Assembly: GCA_032716605.1 (NCBI GenBank)
Contig: CM064552.1
Location: 6,615,651 to 6,679,650, forward strand
Source: Paralithodes platypus
Lineage: Eukaryota > Arthropoda > Malacostraca > Decapoda > Lithodidae
Direction: 5' to 3'
DNA length: 64,000 bases
The translations under genes were made by a program, and so were the position numbers. The notes beneath the pieces are model-generated. The model was not told the origin of the DNA, searched no databases, and worked only from the letters and a program-made list of their open reading frames with translations. Shown here piece after piece: positions 1-11,100 of the stretch. Numbering within the stretch: the stretch's first letter is position 1; each line of letters opens with the position of its first letter.

Positions 1-65
1 TCCGTGAAAAGTTTTGAAAGTATATTTTCTACGCATGGCAATTAAAAAGCTTATTTTATTTATCG

Positions 66-308
66 TAGGCAACTCGAGCTGTCTGTTTCCCAGCTGATTG
101 GTGAAGCTCGGTCCACTGTTGTATTTATAATTCTCGCGTTTACAATAAGTTATGACATATTTGGTTACACGAATTCCCCAATGAATATCTATAGTAGAAT
201 TTTATTATCTCACTCTCAATAATTATTGCTACTGTAAGCCGTAGGAATGCAGAATGGGTATTTTAGGCAACTTTAGCTGTCTGTTTCCCAGCTGATTGGT
301 GAAGCTCG
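66..308 (+). repeat. Two copies of a 45-bp direct repeat
   Basis: A stretch containing GTTTCCCAGCTGATTGGTG occurs at about 66-110 and again at 264-308 with only a few differences. The intervening sequence is AT-rich and shows no coding potential. The repeat is probably a fragment of a dispersed element, since both copies end at GAAGCTCG, but no terminal structure is visible. Confidence 0.7.
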
Positions 309-339
309 ACCCGCCAGATATAAAACTAGTATGTTCATT

Positions 340-456
340 ATGACAAGTCTAGAGTGAGTGGGGTGGCAATTGAGTTACTTGAGAAGTGCTTGTGAAGTCA
401 CATGGAGAGATAGACAGATGAATGAGGAAGCATGTGAGCGTTGTGGTGTGGAGGTA
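340..456 (+). mobile_element. LINE-B fragment (3' coding part)
   Basis: The + strand encodes a peptide with LRSACEVTWRDRQMNEEA, which matches the peptide LRSACGVTWRDRQTNEEV encoded on the - strand near 21500 in a longer copy of the same LINE. It is a short internal fragment of the region downstream of the reverse transcriptase domain. It has no start, tail or target duplication. Confidence 0.6.
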
Positions 457-536
457 AGTAAGGAAACACGTCCTGAACCAATTAATAAAAGCTTAATTCG
501 GCCACGGCTTGGGCAGAGTGTTCCTTGGCCAGACAT

Positions 537-660
537 CTATCTATATATATATATATATCGCTATTGCCAAAACGTCATGATACCCGAAGGGATGGCCAAG
601 AATGAATTGCCCCCATGCACCTCTCTCCCCCATCAGCTGTCGACACTCCTCCCATCCAAC
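537..660 (-). mobile_element. LINE-B 3' end
   Basis: ATCT/AT microsatellite followed by sequence matching 21185-21280 (ATGATACCCGAAGGG then CCCCCATGCACCTCT). In the longer copy this is the 3' end of the LINE on the - strand, with the (TAGA)n tail at its 3' terminus. Only about 120 bp survive, so the copy is severely 5' truncated. Confidence 0.55.
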
Positions 661-663
661 ACC

Positions 664-975
664 GGCCCTTCCCTGGACAGTACCGATATTATGGTGCTAG
701 ACCCTCCCCATGGGTCCCAAAACAGTCCACTACTAACATAAACGGTATCTTTCACAGTAGTACCGGTACAGTGCCATCCTGTGCCAATATTGTGACCACC
801 ATACCGGTCAGACCCTTCCCTGGACAGTACTGATATTATGGTGCTAGACCCTCCCCACGGGTCCCAACACAGTCCACTACTAACATAAACGGTATCTTTC
901 ACAGTATTACCGGTACAGTGCCACCCTGTGCCAATATTGTGACCACCATACCGGTCAGACCCTTCCCTGGACAGT
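664..975. repeat. 147-bp tandem repeat, about 2.1 copies
   Basis: The marker CCCTGGACAG recurs at 671, 818 and 965, an exact 147-bp period. The copies are nearly identical and contain several ACCGGT sites. ORFs in this region on both strands simply follow the repeat and are not genes. Confidence 0.9.
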
Positions 976-1191
976 ATATATATATATATATAGTCATTCC
1001 TCTATCATCCAAAGCTTGTCTTACACAGTCTCTCCATCTCAATGGGGGTCTTCCTGCCCAGCGTCTATCTCCCCTTGTATATATATTCTCTTTGTAAGCC
1101 TTTCATCTTCCATTCATTCAACATGACCATGGCAGCTCAGCACTCTTCTGTCCACTCTGGCTGACAAATGTTCCTGCTGCCCCACTCTCCT

Positions 1192-1826
1192 CAGTGGCGT
1201 CACCAGGGGGGGGGGGGGGGGGGCCCTTGAGGGGGCTTAGCCCCCCCCCCCCCCCCCAAAAATCAAGGACTCAGCCCCCCAAAAGGTTTCTGTATTATCC
1301 TATTCTAGACAAGGTCCTCAGTGAGTTTAGACTCAGATTTGATGAACCGAAGAGTATTCTACTTGGTGTCTCTGCTTGCCATCCATTATCTCCAAATTTC
1401 CTTAATGAAACTGATTTGAATTACCTTGCTGACCAGTACTCAGTTGAAAGGGAGAGCCTCCATGCAGAACTCCTTGTTGCTCAGAAAACTTTACAGGATG
1501 TGAAATCCATTTCCGGTGCTTTGGATAAACTGAAGCCACTGAAGCATGGTTTCACCACACTCTGGACTTTGATGCATTTGGCCCTCACTTTCCCTGTCAG
1601 TAATGCCAAATGTGAGAGATCCTTTTCTGTCTTAAAACTGATCAAAACATACCTCAGGGCAACAATGGGACAGGAACGGCTGACCAGTCTAGGTACAATT
1701 TCTATTGAAAAGGCTGTGGTGAATTCACTTGATCTTGATTTGGTAGTTGACAAATTTGCATCTCTTCCAATACCGTCACAGTCAGGGTCAGGTGAATCCA
1801 CCAAAAGGCGTTTGTCCCTTACTTAA
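1192..1826 (+). pseudogene. hAT transposase C-terminal fragment
   Basis: The reading frame from about 1275 to 1826 encodes the C-terminal dimerisation region of hAT-superfamily transposases (ZMYM1-like/52-kDa repressor-like group). The core FPVSNAKCERSFSVLK is diagnostic and is followed by the usual helix with LRATMGQERL. The DDE catalytic core and the zinc finger are missing. Immediately upstream is CAGTGGCGTCACCAGG plus G and C runs, which resembles a hAT terminal inverted repeat, so this looks like an internally deleted element whose 5' end is fused to the last quarter of the transposase gene. No matching 3' terminal repeat was found. The apparent start inside the G-run is not a credible translation start. 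Confidence 0.75.
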
Positions 1827-2052
1827 CATGGGGCATGGTGATTGGTCATGGAATGAAAAGCAATTTAGTTAATTTATCTCATTTACTATATTTTTTTTTC
1901 TGTTTGATAATTGAAAATTTGAAATACCTTGAACTCTGATATTGCAAGTATATACGGTAATTAATAATTTGTCACTTCTTTATCAAAAGGAAAAACTAAA
2001 GAAACAACCAAAAAATGTAAACGGTGGAAAGCAATAAAACTAAGTAAAATGC
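1827..2052. other. AT-rich spacer
   Basis: Sequence between the hAT fragment and the minisatellite. It is AT-rich with no ORF or recognisable repeat and probably belongs to the hAT 3' region. Confidence 0.5.
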
Positions 2053-2587
2053 AAAACCATCAACAGTTATAATGAACTAATCATAATCATAAAACCATCA
2101 ACAGTTATAATGAACTAATCATAATCATAACACCATCAACAGTTATAATGAACTAATCATAATCATAAAACCATCAACAGTTATAATGAACTAATCATAA
2201 TCATAAAACCATCAACAGTTATAATGAACTAATCATAATCATAAAACCATCAACAGTTATAATGAACTAATCATAATCATAAAACCATCAACAGTTATAA
2301 TGAACTAATCATAATCATAAAACCATCAACAGTTATAATGAACTAATCATAATCATAAAACCATCAACAGTTATAATGAACTAATCATAATCATAAAACC
2401 ATCAACAGTTATAATGAACTAATCATAATCATAAAACCATCAACAGTTATAATGAACTAATCATAATCATAAAACCATCAACAGTTATAATGAACTAATC
2501 ATAATCATAAAACCATCAACAGTTATAATGAACTAATCATAATCATAAAACCATCAACAGTTATAATGAACTAATCATAATCATAAA
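2053..2587. repeat. 38-bp minisatellite, about 14 copies
   Basis: The motif AACCATCAACAGTTATAATG recurs every 38 bp (2053, 2091, 2129 and onward) through 2587. Copies are virtually identical, with one A-to-C variant at the third unit. The homogeneity suggests recent expansion. No coding capacity. Confidence 0.97.
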
Positions 2588-3712
2588 ACGTTTACATTGA
2601 TTGAAAAGTGAAATTGTGAAATAAAAGACACATATCCACATACCATTAGGCCATGTCACTATATGAAACTTTGAAAGGATATCAGTTTTATAGAATAACA
2701 ATTGTTTGTAATCTTGTATTTTATCAATAGGCTTATCTAAAGTAATTGCTTTGTGATTTGGAGTTAATAAATTATACTTTTTTGTTTTAAGTGAACTGTT
2801 TTGTTTTTCTATCACAGTAATGGAAGAAAAATCTTGCCAATTAAATCTATAATGGTACAATAATAAAAGTTCTTCAAATTATCCAATTTAATATGCTAAG
2901 AAATCGTTACAAACTATAGTATATTCATTATAAGTAGGCGAAACATCTAGACCACTTACCTCTATACCTAAGGAAAGACTGGAGTAATCAAGCTAATATT
3001 TCTACCTTTGGGAAGGGTCAGCCAGGCAATAAGTATGGACATTTACAACCCATTTGCTCTAGCCATTTAGCGAATTACAAAGGTTAGGGGTCACAATTTC
3101 TGGCCTACCTATAATGAATGGACTATAGTATGATAGTATATGAAGAAAAAACTATTCTCTGCACATAGGCTTCATACCCTACAATTACCATTGGCCTTGT
3201 AACTTACTGACTGATGCCTGGTATCAGGCTCATCAATATTTATGTGTCATATGTTTCTTACTTATACACATTTTTAGGGGTCTCAAAAAGGCCCCAGAAA
3301 CTGCTCAAATTTCAAAATTTTCTGGGGGGGGGAGGGCTTTGTTGTGCCCGAACCTCGTATCTATCGCATTTATTAGGATCTTTAGTGCATTGAGTACGTG
3401 ATAGGAACGGAGGGCCTGGTGGTAATGATGAAAAAATGGAATAACCGGGACCATCAAAACAGAGCAACGGCCAGTCAAGCGAGCCGCTGAAATATAACGA
3501 GGAGTTAAGCTAGGCTATATATGGCAATGATTTCAAATAAGTCTGTTATGTGGTAAGTAATTCCTCATAATATGTATTTATAAATATTCTCCTCACAATA
3601 TGTAATTATTGGATGTATTTGGGGGTAAATGGGTACTGTAGGGGTGACTGGACGAATTTGGAACCAACAGTGTGGTACCACCACCGTATTCGTATTTTTG
3701 CATTATTCGTCA
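2588..3712. other. Non-coding, no gene seen
   Basis: AT-rich sequence with only shadow ORFs. A short G-run with an imperfect hairpin around AAATTTCAAAATTTTC lies near 3290-3330. Nothing else recognisable. Confidence 0.5.
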
Positions 3713-3872
3713 TGGCTTTGGGCCGTCCCGTTAAACATTGTAAAAGTTTTCCCTACGATCTTTCCCGACCCAGATTGACCCTTAACATTTATCTGTATAA
3801 GGGTCAATCTGTGTCAGAAAAGGTCGTAGGGAAAGCTTTTACTATGTTTAAAGGAATGGCCCTTTGGCCCCT
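3713..3872. repeat. Foldback (inverted repeat) element
   Basis: The left arm contains AGTTTTCCCTACGATCTTTC and AGATTGACCCTTA. The right arm carries the inverse, AAGGGTCAATCTGTGTC and GGTCGTAGGGAAAGCTTTTA. Arms of about 70 bp surround a loop of about 15 bp near 3790, and the pairing extends outward to GGGCC/GGCCC. It could be a MITE or a short foldback element. A reading frame that runs through it is a by-product. Confidence 0.85.
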
Positions 3873-4407
3873 ATCCAACGGATAATTGAATTTACTGTAC
3901 TCCCTTTCCCATGACTAGAAAACCTTGTGCGGGTATTGAAGAAAACGAGCAATGCATATTCACTGAGTCAGAGCTAAGAGCACACTGATATTTTAGCTTT
4001 TATGGGCTGTAATTTTCTAAGCCTATTCCTTGGCTATAACCCTTCCCCAATGGCAGAAATATTAGCTCATTTACTAGTCGTTTAAGTATTATAAGAGGTC
4101 AACATTCACGTGTTCTGGCCTACTTATTTGGAACAGGGTATAGTGATGGATATGAATATTAAGTGTGCTGAATATGATTTTATGTATTTATATAGTCTAT
4201 AAAAACATATTCTACGCTGGTAACTGCTAAATATTGATGTCTACAGCTCCACATTCCCCATTGTACGTAACTCGCCAGAGGTCAACTTTACCCATTATAC
4301 ATTCCCAGAGATACTTCTTAAACTAACAAAATCGTCTAGTATTAGCCAGAATATAACTACATATAAATGTACAAGTTTAAATTAACATTTCTTTAAACCT
4401 TGCACTA
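3873..4407. other. Non-coding, no gene seen
   Basis: AT-rich sequence without repeats or ORFs that can be supported. Confidence 0.5.
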
Positions 4408-5037
4408 TTATTCATCCAGCACCAAAGAACCTTCGGGGCTATTCTTATCATAACAATCAAAGGGAATACCATTCCTTTTGAAAACTTGAATAACATATCT
4501 TACTACTGCTACATCTGAGCACCCAAACCCAAATTCTTTCTGATATGCGGGAAACAGCTGCCTCGAAGGGAGGAATGTATGGGTGACGGCGTAGTGAATA
4601 AATGAAACACAATGGTAGGTACAAGATCCAACCTTGTGACCCTGTCTGCTACCGCCACCCATAGTCTGAACGCTCTCTCCCATCCGTTGAGCAGCGTCCA
4701 TCACATATCGATGAGCTGTGCTGGTGGCTGAGTCGAACTGATAGAAGGTGCCATCAAAGCCCCTCCACAGTGCATATATATGTCCTCCACCACCAGGCAT
4801 TCCGGGAGGCTAGGGTTCATATGGTGGATCAGAGGAACAAATTATAATCTTGCCAGTACCTGGACAAAGCTTAAGTATAGGCCTATCACTACTGATTTCT
4901 TTCATTGACAAAAATGACCAGTGTCTCCCAAGAGACGTTTTCTCAAGGAGGGTACAAATTTCCCGAAGATCGACCACCCTCAATCCTTCCAAGTGCGGAT
5001 CATGCACCATCTTATTTATCTTTATACCCTTTTCCAT
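4408..5037 (-). pseudogene. Broken ORF, cysteine-protease-like (C5/C48-type residue pattern)
   Basis: One - strand frame runs from 5037 to 4408 with a single in-frame TAG at 4810-4812. The downstream part (4800-4408) contains GGGGHIYALW, then FYQFDSATS, then RQGHKVGSCTYHC. The spacing His-17-Asp and Gln-7-Cys is that of the His/acidic/Gln/Cys catalytic set of adenain- and Ulp1-type proteases, known from Polinton/Maverick transposons, DNA viruses and SUMO proteases. Overall sequence similarity was not recognised, so the family call rests on spacing alone. The protein ends GSLVLDE. No neighbouring Polinton genes are visible, so this may be an orphan fragment of a large transposon or virus-derived insertion, or a host exon. 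The stop may be real decay or an assembly error. Confidence 0.4.
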
Positions 5038-5661
5038 CTTCGTAGCTATTATATTAGTGAAAAATATATTATAGCGTACTACAAAGGTTATATACGATAC
5101 AAATTATAATCTATGAACTTCAAGGATAACAATTTTACTACAACGTCAAGAGTTTAAACCTTCCTCGCGCGAGATGCAAGCTATCAACGACCAGAAAAGT
5201 AAGCTATGCATACTCATAGAAATGAAAATAATACAGTAGTCGACATAATTTTTGTTCTAATGAATACATATTTTTATTAATGAATAATGAGTAAAATTAT
5301 ATAATAATGATCATTCCCAGTCAGTGGTTAAAAATATTAATATTAGAATAAATAACTTGAAAATTAGTAATGGTTCTATACCATATTTATTAAAGTCTAC
5401 CAAAATAAATAATTTCTTTGTTCAATTAAAGATAGAAAATGGAATATTATGGGTAACTATTGAACGCCGAAAAGAACGCCAATTCATTTTCATTCATTTC
5501 ATTTTCTATGGAGCTCGTCCTGGAATCTTTACGACTCTGAACCTCACGATTCTATACAGGACTGGCCATTTGTATCGGCACTAGCTCAGAGAAGAGTGTT
5601 GAGAGGGGAGAAGGGGTGTTGGAGAGAGAGGAAGCTGTTGGAGTGGCTTTGTTATGTGTGT
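5038..5661. other. Non-coding, no gene seen
   Basis: AT-rich sequence with short overlapping ORFs that show no recognisable protein. Confidence 0.5.
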
Positions 5662-5824
5662 TTAGTCTGTATACGTCGTCAGGATGTCCCCTGACTGGGT
5701 GCGAGCATGTGAAACATGCTAGGACGTACTACCACACCCACTAAATGTCCGCCGTGGCAGGGATTCGATCCCGGGTCTTGCAGATTCACACGTGAGCGTG
5801 CTCACCACTGGACCACCACGGCTC
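5662..5824 (-). mobile_element. tRNA-derived SINE (family V)
   Basis: Read on the - strand, it starts GAGCCGTGGTGGTCCAGTGG (A-box-like) and has GGGATCGAATCCC (B box) about 45 bp later, a tRNA-like head. A shared body follows (TGTGGTAGTACGTCCTAGCA) and ends at CAGACTAA. A second, opposite copy lies at 7125-7295. The head does not form a complete canonical tRNA gene because it runs directly into the SINE body. Confidence 0.85.
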
Positions 5825-5929
5825 AAAGCAAGCTGCACTGAATTTGCATAATTTATTAACCTTTTTAGTATACCATGACGCATTTATCAAGAAGTTTGTT
5901 CCCTCATGATTAGCCTAATTAGTTTACAT

Positions 5930-6030
5930 TTTAAGACGTTTTCCCTCATTAGTTTAGCTATTTTAAGACCTTTCGACCCATTTTTGTGTCAAATTTATGA
6001 CCTTTAATTCGCTAGCTTTAGGTCTAAAAA
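5930..6030. repeat. Fragment of the 20.5-kb foldback family
   Basis: Shares the phrases TTTTAAGACGTT and ATTTTAAGACCTTT in the same order as the right arm of the foldback element at 20488-20826, and ends with a similar GCTAGC. It is one arm only. Confidence 0.55.
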
Positions 6031-6409
6031 ATAAAGACAAAATCTCCCTTAACCCTTTTACTATAAGGCACTGATTTAGATGGCCCTGGTCAATTTGGCA
6101 CTGTATAAGATCTGGTTGAGTTGTATGTAAACCATATAAGGATGCCATATGCTGAACAGAGAAACAAAGAGGAAAGAGGAATTGCGAAACAACCATTGCA
6201 AGGAAAGTAAAATAAATGGTACCATGTTCCTAATAGGCACACCAGGAATGATGACCCCAAACATCTATAACTCAAAAAGGGCTAGAGCAAATGGGCTGTA
6301 AATCTCCACACCTTAATTCCCAAATGGTAGAAATATTAATTGGATTACTGTAGTCGTTTGTGACTTATAGAGGTTGATTTTTAAGAGTTTTGGCCCACAT
6401 ATTTGGAAC

Positions 6410-6640
6410 AGGGTCATATATTTTCCTATGTGTATGAAGGAGTCAAAAGGCAGGCTGCCTGTAACAATTAGTGTCTCCCCCAAAGCCAAAAGAGCGACAG
6501 AGTCAAATTGAAGGGGCATTGGGTTTAAAACGCCTGGTCATACGAAGTATAAAGCTGTCTAAGTCATAGGATGAAGGAAAGATTGATTGACTGAGAGTTC
6601 CAGAGTTCACTTGTTGAATAGAAGAAAGACTCGATCATCA
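6410..6640 (-). mobile_element. LINE-A fragment
   Basis: The complement matches the LINE-A stretch at 14310-14520 (shared CTTTCTTCTATTCAAC, an aligned AGTCATAGGA and a CCCAAAG segment). It is a non-coding-looking decayed piece of the region between the reverse transcriptase and RNase H domains. Confidence 0.6.
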
Positions 6641-6685
6641 TAATACAAGTTTAATGACCGTTTTGTCCACAGAGATTGTGGTTAC

Positions 6686-7020
6686 AGTCTCACGTCCTTC
6701 CTCCTCACTCTCTGCCTCTCTCTCTATGTCCTTCCACCTCACTCTCGTACTTTCTTATTAGTCATTCTCTCGCTTCCCATACGTTCCACATGGCCGAACC
6801 TTCTCAAGGTGTTCTTTTTCACATTTTCCAACACACCACACCATATGCACATGTACCATGCTTCGTACTTCCTCATGTCTGTCTATCCCTCCATGTAACT
6901 CCGCACGCACATCTCAAGTAACTCATTTCCACCCCTGTCATTCTTGATTTGTGTCTCTCCAACAACGTCCATGCTTCACTCCCGTACATCGACAATATCG
7001 GGATTACCGCATACTAGCAT
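6686..7020 (-). mobile_element. LINE-B fragment
   Basis: Parallels 21340-21660 almost phrase by phrase: CTCGTACTTTCTTATTAGTC, CCATACGTTCCACATGGCCG, CTATCCCTCCATGTAACTCC, then CAACGTCCATGCTTC and GGGATTACC. The coding sense is on the - strand and corresponds to the C-terminal part of the LINE protein. The frame is broken. Confidence 0.75.
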
Positions 7021-7124
7021 GCAATGATGAATTTAGAGTATGTGTTGACATATCTGATTACATAGCCTACTTCTTGTTGGACTTGGTTGAAATATCACCC
7101 ACGACATCGACGGCCAACAGTTTA

Positions 7125-7295
7125 GAGCCGCAGCGGTCGAGTGGAGAGCACGCTTATTACGTGTGAATCTGCTTGACCTGGGTTCGATCCCAGCCAAGGC
7201 GGACATTTAGTAGGTGTGGTAGTACGTCCTAGCATGTATATCATGTTCGCACCCAGTCGGGGGACACCTCGATGACGTATAGGCCTACAGACTAA
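7125..7295 (+). mobile_element. tRNA-derived SINE (family V), second copy
   Basis: Same structure as the copy at 5662-5824 but on the + strand: GAGCCGCAGCGGTCGAGTGG head, B box GGGTTCGATCCC, body with TGTGGTAGTACGTCCTAGCA, and end at CAGACTAA. The two copies differ by scattered substitutions, which indicates independent, older insertions. Confidence 0.85.
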
Positions 7296-7346
7296 TCTTA
7301 CATCTTACAGTATCTTACAGTAGATCCTCTGGGAAAAAAAGGCAAA

Positions 7347-7736
7347 CTAGGCCTGTGTATCCAGCTCAGTACCAGTACTGGTACTGATGCGGTTGTTCAC
7401 GGTGTTGGCGGCGGCGGCAGCAGATGCAAAATTTTTACTATTCTGGGGTTTCGCTTTGTAATCAAACTTCAAATCTTGTCTTCCCCATGCATTATCAAGA
7501 TTACTTTCAAACTGCTTTACTGATTCAGAATCGACTACATACTGGGGCAGTATATTCCACTCATATACCACTCTATCACAAAAAGAGTTCTTTGTCTTTT
7601 CAAGCCTAGTTCTTTCCTTGTAAATTTTCTTAGAGTGTTGATCCTCTCGTTCTTGTTCCCTCCCACATCAATGTGGGGATCGGTTTTTACACCATACCCG
7701 AAAGAGGATTTATGGAGCTCCGATCTTACTCTCAAC
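7347..7736 (-). pseudogene. LINE reverse transcriptase C-terminus (CR1/L2-like)
   Basis: The - strand encodes pieces such as KRQRTLFV and VYEWNILPQYVVDSESVKQF. This is the typical C-terminal block of CR1/L2-type LINE proteins (a W-N-x-L-P core followed by VV-x-x-x-S-x-x-x-F). The frame is interrupted between 7535 and 7571. It abuts the repeat block at 7737, and part of the same segment (from GGGGATCGG onward) recurs at 11697-11759. Confidence 0.65.
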
Positions 7737-8155
7737 CATCTGAACAATTTAACCAGCACACCTAAACTTCGTTAAATGCGGAAATAGCCTCACGAAAATA
7801 TCATGCCCTGGTGGGGGAACGAACTCTCGACCCTTGGGTGTGAGGCAGGCACCTTACCAGTTAGACCAATAGAGATATCCCACTTGGCCTGTTCGGCTCA
7901 GGGTATTTCCGCATCCGAGGTCTGTTTAGACTAACCTATTTTCACTGACTTTACACTACTTCACCTTCCGGGAAGCGAAAGCTTCGAACAGAGAGGAACG
8001 AACAGAGAGGAACAAGCTTGAGCCGAATCGACCGAGAGTCCGTCAGAGAGATGAACGGGAATGGTGAGTCAACTTCGCTGAGCGATGCTACACGCACCTA
8101 CAAACTGCCCAGTTGGCAACTCGCTTGGGCGGCTGGCAACTCCACAACCCAACCC
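7737..8155. repeat. tRNA-like repeat block, copy 1
   Basis: The block starts CATCTGAACAATTTAACCAG. On the - strand at about 7795-7885 it contains a tRNA-like segment (TCTATTGGTCTAACTGGTAA, with CGAGAGTTCGTTCCC as a degenerate B box). It ends with the phrase CAACCCAATCGAGTCTC. The same block occurs at 11240-11657 and, shortened, at 11760-11979. Copy 1 leads directly into the RLE LINE and could be its 5' untranslated region. It has a 17-bp internal duplication (GAACAGAGAGGAAC twice) that copy 2 lacks. Confidence 0.85.
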
Positions 8156-8159
8156 AATC

Positions 8160-11100
8160 GAGTCTCGCATGCCCAGGGCCCACTGCAGAGCCAACCGGGG
8201 CAACACCGGCAACACCGGTCGCCGACTTGACCCAACTTGTGACCAAATGGAAAGCGCGGATCCAGGTCCTTGCCCGGGTACCTAAAGGAGCCAGAATCCA
8301 AGTGGCGGAGGCCCTTACAACCATCATAAAGCAGGCCCTACAGCTCAAGACACCCCTCGCATGGGCACGGCTCCTGGGTTTCTCCTATGGGGCCCTCCGA
8401 AAACCACCCAGAACCAACATACAAGACCATCTTCAGGTTTCACTAGCCACCAGAGTGAAACGTCAAGAAGCACAGTATATGGATGGAAACAAACTGGTGG
8501 AACCCCCCGAACAGCAACCAAACAGGGCCCAGAAGCAACAGGACAAGGAAGAGGAAGAGGCTGAACAGCTACGTAAGAGGGTCACGGCGAAGCTGGCGGA
8601 TAGTGACATCAAAGGGGCCGTCAGACTGTTGTCCTCTTCAGAAGGTTTTGCTGGTCAAGGCACTGAAGTTGTTGAAGCCCTACAAGAAAAGCACCCCACC
8701 TACACCTAGGGACCTAAACCTCCCCCCTGCCCAAATGACCAGATGCGCCAACCTTTAGTTGTCACGAAGGAGCAGGTGGTTGCCACAGTGACTTCATTCC
8801 CAGCAGGCTCAGCCGCGGGCCCAGATGGTATCCGACCCGCCCACCTCAAAGGCCTCTTGGGTCAGGGATCAGGAGCTGCTGGGGGGGCACTCTTGGAAAC
8901 CCTCACCAAGTTTATTAACATGGTTCTAAGAGGGGAAGTGCCCGACTGTGCTACACCCCTATTGTTTGGGGCATCACTCTTTGCACTGGCCAAAAAAAAA
9001 GGCGCTGTGTGCGCTCAATAGCAGTAGGGAATCCTTCTGCTGCCTTGCCACAAAGGTGGGTTTGAAACCACTCTCGAATGGCCTAGGTCAACACTTAAGA
9101 CCAGTTCAACTAGGTTTCGGAACTCCAGGGGGGTGTGAAGCTGCTGTACACGCAACCCGCACCTACCTCAGCCAAGCCCAAGAAAAACGAGTGCTTCTAA
9201 AGATTGACATGCGGAACGCATTCAACAGCATTCGCAGGGATGTCTTCCTCCGTGCAGCTCAAGAACACATCCCAATCTGTACCCCCTACTTTGGCAGGCT
9301 TATTCCAAACCTTCAATCCTGATTTTTGGCGAGACGGTAATCCCATCAGCGACCGGGTTACAGCAGGGAGATCCAGGTGGTCCTGCTCTTTTCTCAATAG
9401 GGGTGGATGCAGCAGCTAACAAAGTAAGGTCAGAACTGAATGTATGGTACCTGGACGATGCAACCTTGGGTGGGTCAGTAGAGAACGTTCTAACCGACCT
9501 AAATAACATCGTAACTGACCTCGGCCAGGCTGGGCTAGTGATAAATGACACCAAATGTGAACTTGTCCTCCTCAACCACACACGTGAACAAGGAGAAGAG
9601 ACTCAGGACCTGTTTCGAGGCATATTGCCAGATGTAAAATCCTTCAGGAGCACCAGCAAACCCTATTAGGTTCCCCACTAACTCTGGCAGCAATCCCACC
9701 AGCACTTCAAGTTAAAAAGGAGGAGCTACAACGTCTCGTGAGTCGCCTGATACACATCGATGCCCACTCAGCTCTGGCCCTTCTCAAGAACTGTTTCTCC
9801 ATCCCAAAACTCCAATACCTCCTGCGCACATCGATGACTTACACGAACAATGGTGGCCTCCAAGAATTAGACAGCATAATCCGAGAAGCAGTGACCAGCA
9901 TCACCAACGTGGAATTTAAAGAACGGACCTGGACACAAGCCACCCTTCCTGTCCGCCTCGGGGGCTTGGGCATACGGAGAGCCTCGGATATTGCCTCCCC
10001 AGCCTTTATCTCTTCCCTCATCGCGACCAACGACCTTGTATTGTCCATCCTTTCTTCTCAACCCGGAATGACACTTAATGGGGACGTAACAGAAGCGATT
10101 AACACCTGGAAGGAAAGTACAGGAGTAGAGGAGGAGCCTCAGGGTACCTCCAGGAGCAAGCAGAAAGCGTGGGATACCATCTCGGTGAAGAAAACTCAAG
10201 AAAATCTCCTAACCAATGCAGACCAGGTTGCAAAAGCACGCCTCCAGGCAGCCGCCCGTTCGGAGAGTGGCTTGTGGTTACACGCCATCCCCATCCCACC
10301 TCTTGGAACTCACTTGGATGCCGAAGCGCTCCGGGTTGCCATCGCGCTCAGAGTGGGTGCGGCAGTTTGTCACCCACACACTTGCAAGTGTGGTGGGGGG
10401 ATGGATTCTCAAGGTCACCATGCCTTGTCATGTAATTACAACGCAGGCCGCCTGCCAAGACACTCTGCACTAAATGATGTTATAAAACGGGCCCTGCAGA
10501 GTGCTAACCGTGCATCAATCCTCGAACCACATGGACTTCACAGAGAAGACGGCAAACGGCCAGATGGGATGACCACTTTCCCTTACAAGAATGGCCGGTG
10601 CCTCGTGTGGGATGCCACATGTGTTGACACTTTCTCCACAACCAACATCGCCAGAAACGCCGACGAAGCAGGTGAAGCCGCCCGGATAGCAGAAAATAAA
10701 AAGCGAGAAAAATATCAAGCCATCGCCAGAAATCATCAGTTCGAGCCCCTGGCATTCGAAACTTCAGGAGTCTTCGGCCCTACCACCCTTAAGATGGTGA
10801 ATGAAATAGGCCGTAAAATCAGAGAAGTTTCAGGAGAACCCCGGGAAACCCTCTGGCTCAAGCAAAGACTAGGGATGGCTATCCTCCGGGGCAATGCCAC
10901 CAGCGTCATGAGCTCAGTTCGACTGGACTGGATCATGCCACTGTGTGAGGCCCGGGCAGGAGTGGTGTATCCGTAGTCTTTCCACAGTAGGGTAAAACAA
11001 AACAACATAAACTTTATTTGTATTTAACATGTGTGATGCACATAAATAAAAGGGGATGTGTCGGATGGTTGAAAGCCACAGTTGCTCGCGCGTTTGGGGC

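Noticed and set aside
5750..5824. Functional tRNA gene (also 7125-7200, 7795-7885, 38517-38590, 40447-40520)
   Set aside because: A- and B-box-like motifs are present, but acceptor stems do not pair and the sequences run into shared repeat bodies, so these are SINE heads.
6676..7020. Small + strand ORFs in pyrimidine-rich sequence (also 21190-21555, 28043-28374)
   Set aside because: All are antisense shadows of LINE-B fragments.
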